This document shows, one piece after another, positions 24,424-32,627 of a stretch of DNA of 64,000 nt. The stretch is from G963665495 sp963677785. GTDB lineage: Bacteria > Desulfobacterota > Desulfovibrionia > Desulfovibrionales > Desulfovibrionaceae. The position numbers and the translations under genes were made by a program. Every line of letters begins with the position of its first letter. Within the stretch, counting starts at the first letter, position 1. Location of the stretch: assembly GCA_963677785.2 (NCBI GenBank), contig CAXXDH010000003.1, positions 992,001 through 1,056,000 on the forward strand, given 5' to 3'. The notes beneath the pieces are model-generated. The model had not been told where the DNA came from, did not search any database, and worked only from the letters and a program-made list of their open reading frames with translations.

Positions 24424-25350
24424 TCAATCCCTTTCCGTAATTTTCGGCGCGTTGTACCCGCCCCAGGTCTGCTGCGAAACACCCACTACCATAAACGCAT
24501 CCGGGTCGATGGTGGATATGATGTGCTTCACATCATAAATCCGCGAACGCAAAACCGTGAAGTAAACCATCTTGCGTTGTTTACCTGAAAAGCCGCCGGT
24601 CACATCCCAGAAAGTGACGCCGCGCTGCAGTTCATGCATCACGGCTTCGCAGATCGGCTCGGGTTTTTCCGTTATTATCAACAAGGTCCGCACCTGGCTG
24701 GTGCCTTCCAGTACGTAATCCGACAGCAAACCTGCAAGCACAAGAGAAAGCAGGGCCAGCAGGGCCGTTTCCCAATTGAATACCAGTCCGCTGAGGAGGA
24801 TGACCACCAGGTCCGTGAACAAATAGGATTGGCTCAAGGGAAAGCCGGTTTTATTGTAGATAATCCGCGCGAGGATGGACGTACCGCCCATGGTGCCGCC
24901 ATAGCGGTAGATCAAACCGGTCCCCACACCGTATAAAATGCCCGCATAAATGGCCGCCAGCAATGTATTGTGCGTAACCGGGTAGGGCTGCAATAGTTTG
25001 GGCAGCACAGCCGCCATGAAGTCGGAAGCGAAGGAAAACACCAGAACGGCAACCAGACTGGACCAGATGAATTTCCAGCGCCCGAGTGACCAGAACCCGA
25101 CGAAAAACAGCGGTATGTTCAGCAAGAAAAAAAACGTTCCCACTGGAAACTGGGTGTAGTGATTAACGATGATTCCTAAACCACTTACGCCGCCGGCAGC
25201 GAGGTTGTAGGGCAACTGAAAAATCACGTACGCCATGGCGGACACCCACGCACCCAGCGCTATCACGCTCTGTTGCAGCCCGACACGCAAAAGAGTTTCT
25301 TTCCAATCCATCTGAAGCTTGGCTTTGACGGCAGAAGAGAGACTACGCAT
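24424..25350 (-). CDS. YitT-family integral membrane protein
   Basis: The 308-residue protein has about five membrane helices in its first 210 residues (DUF161/YitT part, with NLAAGGVSGLGIIVNHY and GGTMGGTSILARIIY) and a soluble C-terminal DUF2179 domain (TFWDVTGGFSGKQRKMVYF). The glycine-rich repeats are typical of the family, whose transport substrate is unknown. It is convergent with ribB and divergent from the GGDEF-EAL gene. Confidence 0.85.
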   Translation of the reverse strand: MRSLSSAVKAKLQMDWKETLLRVGLQQSVIALGAWVSAMAYVIFQLPYNLAAGGVSGLGIIVNHYTQFPVGTFFFLLNIPLFFVGFWSLGRWKFIWSSLVAVLVFSFASDFMAAVLPKLLQPYPVTHNTLLAAIYAGILYGVGTGLIYRYGGTMGGTSILARIIYNKTGFPLSQSYLFTDLVVILLSGLVFNWETALLALLSLVLAGLLSDYVLEGTSQVRTLLIITEKPEPICEAVMHELQRGVTFWDVTGGFSGKQRKMVYFTVLRSRIYDVKHIISTIDPDAFMVVGVSQQTWGGYNAPKITERD

Positions 25351-25506
25351 ATGTCCAGGCTATCCAAGCCCGTATCCGGATGCAAGCCTTCTGCGTCATT
25401 GAGAGTACTTCCTCATAATCGCTATAACAAAGCTAACCCTCTGATTTTTTATGGAACATTGAGAAATATTCTCACATCTTCCCCTGTCTTTTTTTTTCTT
25501 TTAGTC

Positions 25507-25512
25507 TATACT
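25507..25512 (+). promoter_or_regulatory. Possible -10 box upstream of the GGDEF-EAL gene
   Basis: TATACT at 25507-25512 lies about 90 bases before the TTG start. The matching -35 region (about 25485-25490, TGTCTT) is poor. Confidence 0.25.
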
Positions 25513-25600
25513 TTTCCTTAATCAATCTGCTACCGGTATTTTACAGTCGTTCACACATGCGTATGGTCGCCAGACAATGCTATAAAACAAGAGTGTTACC

Positions 25601-28459
25601 TTGAATAAATTTGAAAATTTCAGCCTGAAACAAAAAATTTTTTTCGGCTGTATTTCCATACTCCTGCCCATCCTGTTTTTGACGGGCTACCTGGTCTACC
25701 AGCAGGCACGCATCGCCATTACCGACAGTATCGACCAGCAATTGAACAATACCAACAAAACCCTCAAAAACATGGTGGAAACCACGGCCAAAGTCTCCAT
25801 CCGGAGTTTTCTGCGCGCCGTTCTCGAAAGCAACCTGGACATCATCAAGGATCTGTACCAACAGACGCAGACGGGAGAGATGAGTCAGGAACAGGCCAAG
25901 GCCATTGCGAAAAAAATTGTTCTGAGCCAGCCCATCGGCACTTCCGGCTATATTTATATCCTTGATGGCAGTGGGACCGTACTCGTCCACCCCAACAAGA
26001 AACTCGTGGGCATCAACATTGCCGAGCAGGACTTTGGCAAGCGGCAGTTGCTTCAGAAAAACGGCTACCTCGAATATGACTGGAAAAATCCCGACGAAAA
26101 AAAGGCCCGGGCCAAGGCGCTTTTCAGCGGGTATTTCGCGCCTTGGAACTGGATCGTCGCCGTCTCCAGCTACCGCAGTGAATTTTCCGAACTGGTTACG
26201 ATCGATGACTTCCGCGACCAGGTGCTGGAAGTCAAACTGGGCCGGAACGGCTATCCGTTCGTTCTGGATTTTGCAGGCAAGATCATCGCACACCCCAACA
26301 CTGCCGGGCATATCTTTGAAGAAAAAAACAAGCCCTACGCGGAAGTGTTGAGCGAAATGATTTCCCGGCATTCGGGCAGAATTGAATATGTGTTCAAAGA
26401 TCCGCTTTCAGGCACACTGCAAGACAAAATCGCATTTTTCGATACCATCAAGGACTTCGACTGGGTCATCGGTTCCGCCGTGTACGTCGACGATTATTAC
26501 GCGCCGCTCAAACGTATCCAGTATATCCTTTTGGGAACGACTCTGCTCGGCATACTGGCCGCCATTCTCTGCGCCATTTTGCTGTCATCCGTCATTGCCC
26601 GCCCCTTCAGACGGCTCCTGGATCAGGTGGAAGAAGGGGTTCGGCAACAGGGACTTACTTTTATAGGTACCCAAACCAAAGGCAATGAAGTCCGCGTCAT
26701 TGCCCAGCAATTCTACGACATCCTGTCCAGCATCCAGCGATACAGCGAAGAGCTTGAAGTCGAAATCGTGGAGCGGCGTAATGCGGAAGACAAACTGAAA
26801 ATTTATTATGAAGTCTTCCTGAATGCCATTGAAGGCATAACCATCACGGACTACAATTCCGTCATTCTGGTAGCCAACCCGGCCTTTGCCAATATTACGG
26901 GCTATACTCTGGATGAAGTCCGGGGAAACAAACCTTCCATGCTCAAGTCCGAGCAGCATGACAGCGAATTCTACAAAGAATTGTGGAGCTCGTTGCTGCA
27001 GAAGGGCGCTTGGTCCGGAGAAATCTTGAACAAGACCAAGGATGGAAAAATTTTCCCCGAACTACTGAACATCAGCAGCATCAAGAACCAGGCCGGTGAA
27101 ATCACACACTTTGTGGCTTTTTTCCAGGATATATCCGAAATCAAGGCCCAAGAAGAGACCATTAGGCACATGGCCTACCATGACTCTCTGACATCACTGC
27201 CCAACCGTACGCTCTTTCTAAAAAACCTGGGAAAAATCCTCGAACAATCCGACAAGGATGCCGCGGTGGCCGTCCTGTTCATCGATATCGACAATTTCAA
27301 AACCATCAACGACAGCCTCGGCCACACTGCCGGCGACAAGCTGCTGATTCTGGTAGCCGAACGGCTGCGTACCGCTCTCTGCAAAGAGAGCAGCCTCTAC
27401 CGCCTGGGAGGCGACGAGTTCATCGTCATGGTGGAACGTCCGCTGGACGACCAGGCGGCCACGACCCTGTCCCTGGACCTGATGCAGGCCATGAACGCGC
27501 CTTTTATGATCAATGAACACGAGCTGTTCCTGACGCTCAGCATGGGCATCAGCATCGGCCCGCGCGACGGCAGCGATCCGGAAACCCTGCTGCAGAGTGC
27601 GGATCTGGCCATGTACGAGTCCAAGGATTCCGGACGCAATACCTTTCATACGTTCAACACAGAGATGCGCGAACGCGTGCAAAGCCGTCTCGGCCTGCAG
27701 TCGGACATCCGGCGCGCCCTGGCAAACGGCGAATTTCAGGCCTATTACCAGCCCCAGATACGTGTCAGCGACGGCGCGTTGACCGGCATGGAAGCCCTTG
27801 CCCGCTGGGTCAAACCCGACGGCAGCCTTGTCTCTCCGGGCGTTTTCATCCCACATGCCGAAGAAACCGGCATGATCGTCGAACTGGGCGACCAGCTTTT
27901 CGACCAGACCTGCCGCTTCACCAAACAGCTAAGCGACGCGGGCTTCAATCTGAAGCTCTCGTTCAACATTTCTCCACGCCAGTTTCAGCGCAAAAATTTC
28001 TACGACATCCTTCTGACAAGCCTCCTGCATACTGGCCTGTCGCCCAAACATCTGGAACTGGAAATCACAGAAAGCACTTTTGTCCAGAACATTCCGCTGA
28101 CCAAAACCATTTTGAACAACCTGGCCGGGCACGGCATCGACATTGCCATCGACGACTTCGGCACCGGCTACTCGTCCCTGGCCTATCTGAAGACCTTCCC
28201 CATCCACACGCTTAAGATAGACAAAATCTTTATCGACAACGTGCTGGAGGACGACAATGACGCGACCATTGTGGAATCCATCATAGACCTGACCAAACGC
28301 TTCAAGATGCGCACCGTGGCCGAGGGTGTGGAAAACGCCGAACAGGCCGCGTTTCTCCGCAATCTGAGCTGCGATTGCATCCAGGGTTTCTACTACAGCA
28401 AACCCCTCTCCGCAGAGGACTTCAGAGCCTACTGCGAACAGTTCAGCTGGCAGGGATAG
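25601..28459 (+). CDS. Membrane sensor with Cache, PAS, GGDEF and EAL domains
   Basis: This 952-residue protein probably senses a small molecule outside the membrane and controls cyclic-di-GMP. Order: membrane helix at about 10-30, Cache-like periplasmic region to about 305 (two halves, YIYILDGSGTVLVHP and FVLDFAGKIIAHP), second helix to about 330, PAS at about 400-520, GGDEF domain at about 530-690 with intact GGDEF, EAL domain from about 705 with MEALARW, DDFGTGYSS and GVENAEQ. Both catalytic motifs are intact, but no inhibitory RxxD precedes GGDEF. The start is a TTG at 25601, since no ATG gives the natural MNKFENFSLKQKI start. Net synthase or hydrolase activity cannot be told. Confidence 0.88.
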   Translation: MNKFENFSLKQKIFFGCISILLPILFLTGYLVYQQARIAITDSIDQQLNNTNKTLKNMVETTAKVSIRSFLRAVLESNLDIIKDLYQQTQTGEMSQEQAKAIAKKIVLSQPIGTSGYIYILDGSGTVLVHPNKKLVGINIAEQDFGKRQLLQKNGYLEYDWKNPDEKKARAKALFSGYFAPWNWIVAVSSYRSEFSELVTIDDFRDQVLEVKLGRNGYPFVLDFAGKIIAHPNTAGHIFEEKNKPYAEVLSEMISRHSGRIEYVFKDPLSGTLQDKIAFFDTIKDFDWVIGSAVYVDDYYAPLKRIQYILLGTTLLGILAAILCAILLSSVIARPFRRLLDQVEEGVRQQGLTFIGTQTKGNEVRVIAQQFYDILSSIQRYSEELEVEIVERRNAEDKLKIYYEVFLNAIEGITITDYNSVILVANPAFANITGYTLDEVRGNKPSMLKSEQHDSEFYKELWSSLLQKGAWSGEILNKTKDGKIFPELLNISSIKNQAGEITHFVAFFQDISEIKAQEETIRHMAYHDSLTSLPNRTLFLKNLGKILEQSDKDAAVAVLFIDIDNFKTINDSLGHTAGDKLLILVAERLRTALCKESSLYRLGGDEFIVMVERPLDDQAATTLSLDLMQAMNAPFMINEHELFLTLSMGISIGPRDGSDPETLLQSADLAMYESKDSGRNTFHTFNTEMRERVQSRLGLQSDIRRALANGEFQAYYQPQIRVSDGALTGMEALARWVKPDGSLVSPGVFIPHAEETGMIVELGDQLFDQTCRFTKQLSDAGFNLKLSFNISPRQFQRKNFYDILLTSLLHTGLSPKHLELEITESTFVQNIPLTKTILNNLAGHGIDIAIDDFGTGYSSLAYLKTFPIHTLKIDKIFIDNVLEDDNDATIVESIIDLTKRFKMRTVAEGVENAEQAAFLRNLSCDCIQGFYYSKPLSAEDFRAYCEQFSWQG

Positions 28460-28476
28460 CGAAAAAACCGTACGCC

Positions 28477-31443
28477 CTACCACTGCACCGGCACGCGCAC
28501 CTTTTTCCCGGCCTTGTTGGTAAACAGCAAAAAGCCGTTCTCACGGCCGTGCAGAAAAATCTCACGGGTCAGTTCCACGTCTTTGGTGCAATAGCTGATG
28601 ATGTCGTCGATACGGCCTTCTTTCCACCAGGCAAGGGCCTGAAGGCCGTCCGCGCTTTTTTCCGCGTCCAGGGTGGCCTGGGCCAGATTGTCCAGAGACA
28701 CCCGGTAGCCAAGGCGCTCGTGCACTTTTTCCAGCATGTCCAGGGTGGGCAGGGTCTCCAGCCTTTTTTTGGTGTACCCCTTCAATACGCCGTAATCAAA
28801 GCGCTTGATGTTGAAGCCCACCACCAGGTCGAATGCGTACAAACGCTCAATCATATCCGAAACCGCTTCTTCCAGAAAGGTTTCGTAGCTGTCCGTGGCC
28901 GAATCATAGAGCACGGCCACGCTCACGCCCATCCGGTCCGGATGGTTCCACCCCCCCACTTCCTTGGCCGAACGCTGGGTCTCGATGTCCAGTACGCCGT
29001 AATGTTCGTTGCTCATTGCGGTACCCTCCTTGCTGATTTCGAGAGTCTTTTTCAGGGCTTCTGGCTGCTTTTGCGGACAATATGCCTGCTCGGGCATTGG
29101 CGTATTTGTCTGCACTTTGTCTTTCGAACTGTCATCACAGTCGATTATATGCTCTCCGGAAGGCGCGGGCAACGTTTTGATCTGCTCCAGGAGAAAAATC
29201 GCCGCCGCCTTGTCGATGGGCCTGTTGCCCGAGCCGCATTTGGGCGAATGCACGCAGGACGGGCATCCGAACTCGCATTCACAACCCGCGACGACAGCCA
29301 GGGTCCTGTCCAGCAAAGCGTCGGCTTTGGCCCAGGCCTGGGCGCTCAAGCCCACACCGCCCGGAATGCCGTCGTAGATAAACACCGCGGGCATGCCTAC
29401 CTGCGGATGCATGGGCGTGGAGATACCGCCAAGATCATTGCGATCCGTCATGACCAAAAGCGGCAGAATACCGATGGCCGCATGCTCCATGGCATGGATG
29501 CCGCCCATGAAATGCAGAAACGCGTCCTCGGCCTTGCGCTGGGCCTCCAGCGGAATTTCGATCCACAACCCCTGCGTCTCGAAAACCAGCGGCGGCAGGT
29601 CCAGAGGAAAAATACCCAGCAGATTGCCGCCGCGTACGCGCCGTTTCTCATATCCGGTCACGGTTTCGGTCACGCGCAGCCGCCCCAGGTGCACGCGCGT
29701 GCCCCAGGCCGTACGCTGGGCCTGCTGTTCGATAATCTCCGTACTCTTGTTGCCGCGCGGGCGCGTATAATAATCCACCTGCTTCTCAGTAACCCGTACG
29801 GCCTTGGGGGCCAGGTCCAGGGAATCCACCACGAACGTCCGGCCCAGATGGATGTATACCGCGCCTTCGTGGGCCTCCTTGTAGGCCCGGTGTTCGTCCA
29901 GATGGCCGACAATGGTCCCTTTTGCCTTTGCGCCCTTTTCCCCGTCGATCTCGATACAAAAAGTCGATCCCGTGCCCCGCAGGCTGACGTCCCGGTGCGG
30001 CCGCTTGCGCGCCGCGTAGATCTCTTTGCCGTCCGCGCTGCGCAAAAGGGTTCCCTTGGCCTCCAGCCCGGCTTCCACTGCCGCGGCCTGCGGCTCCCGC
30101 AGCCAGGGCTCGCCATCGCGCAGGGTCATTTCCGCCGCCGCGCACTCCAGATGACGCCCCAGAATCACCGGGTTGTTCGGATCCAGCACGGCGCATTCTG
30201 GCGGGCGCTCGAAAAAATCCTTGGGATTGCGCATGAAATACTGGTCCAGCGCGTCTTCCTGGGCGATCAAAGCCACGGCCGAAGCCTGTTTGCTGCGGCC
30301 GACCCGTCCGCCGCGCTGCAGCGTGGCCATGATGCTGCCCGGATAGCCCACCAGTACGCACAGGTCCAGATTGCCGATGTCGATGCCCAGTTCCAGGGCG
30401 CTGGTGGAGATCACGGCCAGGAGTTCGCCGCTGTGCATTTTGGCTTCTATCTCGCGCCGCTCTTCCGGCAGATAGCCCGCGCGGTAGGCGCTGATCTTGT
30501 CCTTGAACCGGCCCGAGCGCTGCGACGCCCAGATGGAAATCAACTCGGTCATCTTGCGGGACTGCGTATAGACTATGGTCCGCATCCCCCGGTGCAGAGC
30601 AGCCTGCAAAAGCATGATCGCTGCCTGGGCCGGGCTTTCATCCGGGTTGATGAAAATGAAATGCCGGGCCCCCTGGGGTGCGCCGCTCGTATCCACCAGA
30701 GACGCATCCACCCCTGTCAGATTTTTGGCCAGCTCCTCCGGATTACCGATGGTGGCCGAACAGAACACAAAGGTCGGGTCCTGGCCGTAGCGTGCGCAGA
30801 CCCGCTGCAAACGCCGGAATACCTGGGCCATGTGCGACCCCAGCACACCGCGGTAAGTATGCACCTCGTCCACCACCACAAAGGAAAGCCCGGCCAGAAA
30901 CGCGGCCCAACGCTCGTGGAACGGACATACGGACAGATGCAGCATTTCCGGATTGGTCATCAAGACGTTGGGAGGCTGTTCCCGGATCTTCTTGCGGAAC
31001 CAGCTGCTCGTATCGCCGTCATAAATGGCCGCGCGCGGACGCGCATCCTTGGGCCAGTGCGCTGTCATGGATTCGAATGTCTTGAGCTGGTCCTGGGCCA
31101 GGGCTTTGAGAGGAAACAGGTACAAGGCGCGGCTGTCCGGATCCGCCAGACAGCGCTCGATCACCGGCAGGTTGAAAATAAAGGTCTTGCCACTGGCCGT
31201 TGGCGTGCTGACCATCACATGGCGTCCGGAACGGATAACGTCCGTGGCCAGGGCCTGGTGCGCGTAGAGTTGCTCCACCCCGCGCTCCGCCAGGATGCCC
31301 GAAATCGCTTTTGGCCACGGACGCTTCGGCTCACCGTAGGCGGCCGCACGCGCCGGAAGCACCTCATGATGCGCCACCTGCGCCCCTAGGCGCTCCGAAG
31401 CCAGCAAAGCGCCGACATATTCATCAACCAGATTGTTTGACAT
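28477..31443 (-). CDS. MrfA-type DExH helicase fused to an MrfB-type exonuclease
   Basis: The first 760 or so residues are a superfamily 2 helicase of the YprA/MrfA type: STPTASGKT (79-87), DEVH (192-195), FCSATIGNP, STSALELGIDIG, QRGGRVGRS, then a DUF1998-like region with a four-cysteine cluster (CEFGCPSCVHSPKC, around 725-740). The last 180 residues match YprB/MrfB, an RNase H-fold exonuclease: LDIET, GFNIKRFDYG and YCTKDVE supply the acidic residues. In Bacillus subtilis MrfA and MrfB are separate proteins that repair mitomycin damage. Here one 988-residue frame covers both. An internal AAGGAGG and ATG at 29016 could start the exonuclease separately. The gene is convergent with the GGDEF-EAL gene. 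Confidence 0.85.
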   Translation of the reverse strand: MSNNLVDEYVGALLASERLGAQVAHHEVLPARAAAYGEPKRPWPKAISGILAERGVEQLYAHQALATDVIRSGRHVMVSTPTASGKTFIFNLPVIERCLADPDSRALYLFPLKALAQDQLKTFESMTAHWPKDARPRAAIYDGDTSSWFRKKIREQPPNVLMTNPEMLHLSVCPFHERWAAFLAGLSFVVVDEVHTYRGVLGSHMAQVFRRLQRVCARYGQDPTFVFCSATIGNPEELAKNLTGVDASLVDTSGAPQGARHFIFINPDESPAQAAIMLLQAALHRGMRTIVYTQSRKMTELISIWASQRSGRFKDKISAYRAGYLPEERREIEAKMHSGELLAVISTSALELGIDIGNLDLCVLVGYPGSIMATLQRGGRVGRSKQASAVALIAQEDALDQYFMRNPKDFFERPPECAVLDPNNPVILGRHLECAAAEMTLRDGEPWLREPQAAAVEAGLEAKGTLLRSADGKEIYAARKRPHRDVSLRGTGSTFCIEIDGEKGAKAKGTIVGHLDEHRAYKEAHEGAVYIHLGRTFVVDSLDLAPKAVRVTEKQVDYYTRPRGNKSTEIIEQQAQRTAWGTRVHLGRLRVTETVTGYEKRRVRGGNLLGIFPLDLPPLVFETQGLWIEIPLEAQRKAEDAFLHFMGGIHAMEHAAIGILPLLVMTDRNDLGGISTPMHPQVGMPAVFIYDGIPGGVGLSAQAWAKADALLDRTLAVVAGCECEFGCPSCVHSPKCGSGNRPIDKAAAIFLLEQIKTLPAPSGEHIIDCDDSSKDKVQTNTPMPEQAYCPQKQPEALKKTLEISKEGTAMSNEHYGVLDIETQRSAKEVGGWNHPDRMGVSVAVLYDSATDSYETFLEEAVSDMIERLYAFDLVVGFNIKRFDYGVLKGYTKKRLETLPTLDMLEKVHERLGYRVSLDNLAQATLDAEKSADGLQALAWWKEGRIDDIISYCTKDVELTREIFLHGRENGFLLFTNKAGKKVRVPVQW
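29016..29031 (-). promoter_or_regulatory. Internal ribosome site at the helicase/exonuclease junction
   Basis: On the minus strand AAGGAGG is followed, after GTACCGCA, by an in-frame ATG whose A is at 29016. Translation from here would give a 179-residue free exonuclease (to 28477). Confidence 0.55.
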
Positions 31444-31802
31444 TGTTGGATATCAGAAAGAAGGAAAAGCACTTGTGGGGCCCGCACCCACGGGGTCCTG
31501 TCTCTCCGCAGGCTGCTGCGCCGTCAACAAAGAGTACGCCAAAACCCGCTGGCAGGGGATGATCTTCCCCCGGTCCCATGCAGCTTTTTTCATTTGCGAG
31601 GTCGATGTGTTATTAAAATGAAACTCAAAAATAAATGCGATCAGGCCGTAACAACATCCGCAGATGCCTCCCTCTTATATCTGGTCAGCCTGATTCTCAC
31701 AAGCAGGCAACCAAGTGCGCCAGGTAACAAATAAAAGGAGCGCATCGCGCCTCAGTCCTTCCTACGATACGCCCCATTCTGTCGTCAGGGTGCAGGACTG
31801 TC
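31444..31802. other. Gap upstream of the helicase-exonuclease gene
   Basis: No credible gene. A weak hairpin with T-rich tail for minus-strand transcripts (about 31733-31753, read toward lower numbers) could end the TPR pseudogene transcript. No clear promoter for the helicase gene was found. Confidence 0.35.
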
Positions 31803-32154
31803 TCAATTCTTTAAGCTTGCCGCTTTAGCTTTGTCTTCGGCAGCGCCTTTGGCGTCCCCTTTTTTCTCACAAGCGATCACCCGGTGCTTGTACGCAGTCC
31901 CGTAGTGCGGATCGATTTCAATGGCCTTGCTGTAAGCAGCGATGACGCCGTGCAGATCGCCTTTCACAAACAGCACTCTGCCTCTGTTCTTGTATGCTTT
32001 TATATACCGCGGATTAAGCCGTATCGTAATCCGCCAAGGCGGCGTCCATGGCGCCTCTTTTCCAATAGGTCCAGCCCCGGCCGTTAAACGAATCCGCGAC
32101 GTTCCTATTCAGTGCGATGGCTTTTGTCGCATCGTTGAAGGCTCCGTCGAAATC
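31803..32154 (-). pseudogene. Frameshifted TPR-repeat protein remnant
   Basis: Translation of the minus strand gives tetratricopeptide repeats in two frames. From 32154 to about 32020 the frame reads DFDGAFNDATKAIALN, then GRGWTYWKRGAMDAALADYD, and hits a stop at 32016. From about 32027 down to the stop at 31803 another frame continues with RLNPRYIKAYKNRGRVLF, KGDLHGVIAAYSKAIEIDP and a final KAASLKN. The join needs about eight extra bases (a missing T-A-I), so a deletion is likely. No start codon with a ribosome site was found upstream, where stops interrupt. It is a decayed gene or fragment. Confidence 0.65.
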
Positions 32155-32352
32155 TCACTCTACAAAGGACCGGGGCGGAGAGCAGGAGGGCTTGTTCTAC
32201 AGGGTGGAACAGGTTCTTTCAGCGTGCAACATCACAATCCGTTGCAACCGGAGGCTATTAGTAGTTTTTTTTTGTAATAACTTCAGGAAGATTCAGGACG
32301 TCTCTTGCCCGGCTTGCCGGCAAGAGACATCCTGTTTGTAGAAAACGGTAAT
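32155..32352. other. Gap with a strong hairpin
   Basis: A 16-bp stem (32294-32309 with 32319-32334, one G-T pair) lies 19 bases after the end of the small zinc-ribbon gene. It has no good T run on either strand but may still act as the transcript end of that minus-strand operon. Confidence 0.4.
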
Positions 32353-32604
32353 TTATCCGAGTTTTTCGCCGCAAAAGGGGCAGAATACGATGGGCAGAAT
32401 GCAGCTGGACAAACATTCGCCCACGGAAATGGAGCTGTCGTTGGCGGCGTCTTCCTCATCAGCCAGCCAGGCCGTGCCCAGGTAGTACTCCTGGTCTTCC
32501 TTGTCCTGAAAAACGAGCACATTGTCCACCAGGCGTTCGCATTCGTGCACCGAGGCGATTTCACAATGCAGATTGTATTCCCACGTCTTGATATCTTCTT
32601 CCAT
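32353..32604 (-). CDS. Small hypothetical protein ending in a zinc-ribbon half-site
   Basis: An 83-residue acidic protein starting MEEDIKTWEYNLHCE and ending in CPFCGEKLG, a CxxC zinc-knuckle typical of short prokaryotic zinc-ribbon proteins; another cysteine pair is in ECLSSC. It begins 23 bases after the acetolactate-synthase-like gene on the same strand, so it is probably its operon partner. Function unknown. The ribosome site (AGAGA) is weak. Confidence 0.55.
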   Translation of the reverse strand: MEEDIKTWEYNLHCEIASVHECERLVDNVLVFQDKEDQEYYLGTAWLADEEDAANDSSISVGECLSSCILPIVFCPFCGEKLG

Positions 32605-32627
32605 TTTTATCTCTTCGCTCTTGTGCG

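Noticed and set aside
28375..31389. A 1004-codon plus-strand open frame opposite the helicase-exonuclease gene
   Set aside because: It mirrors the helicase gene exactly, has no recognisable domain or ribosome site, and arises from codon bias on the opposite strand.
32294..32334. 16-bp hairpin as a standard intrinsic terminator
   Set aside because: The stem is strong but neither strand has a T run after it, so it is only noted as a possible transcript end.
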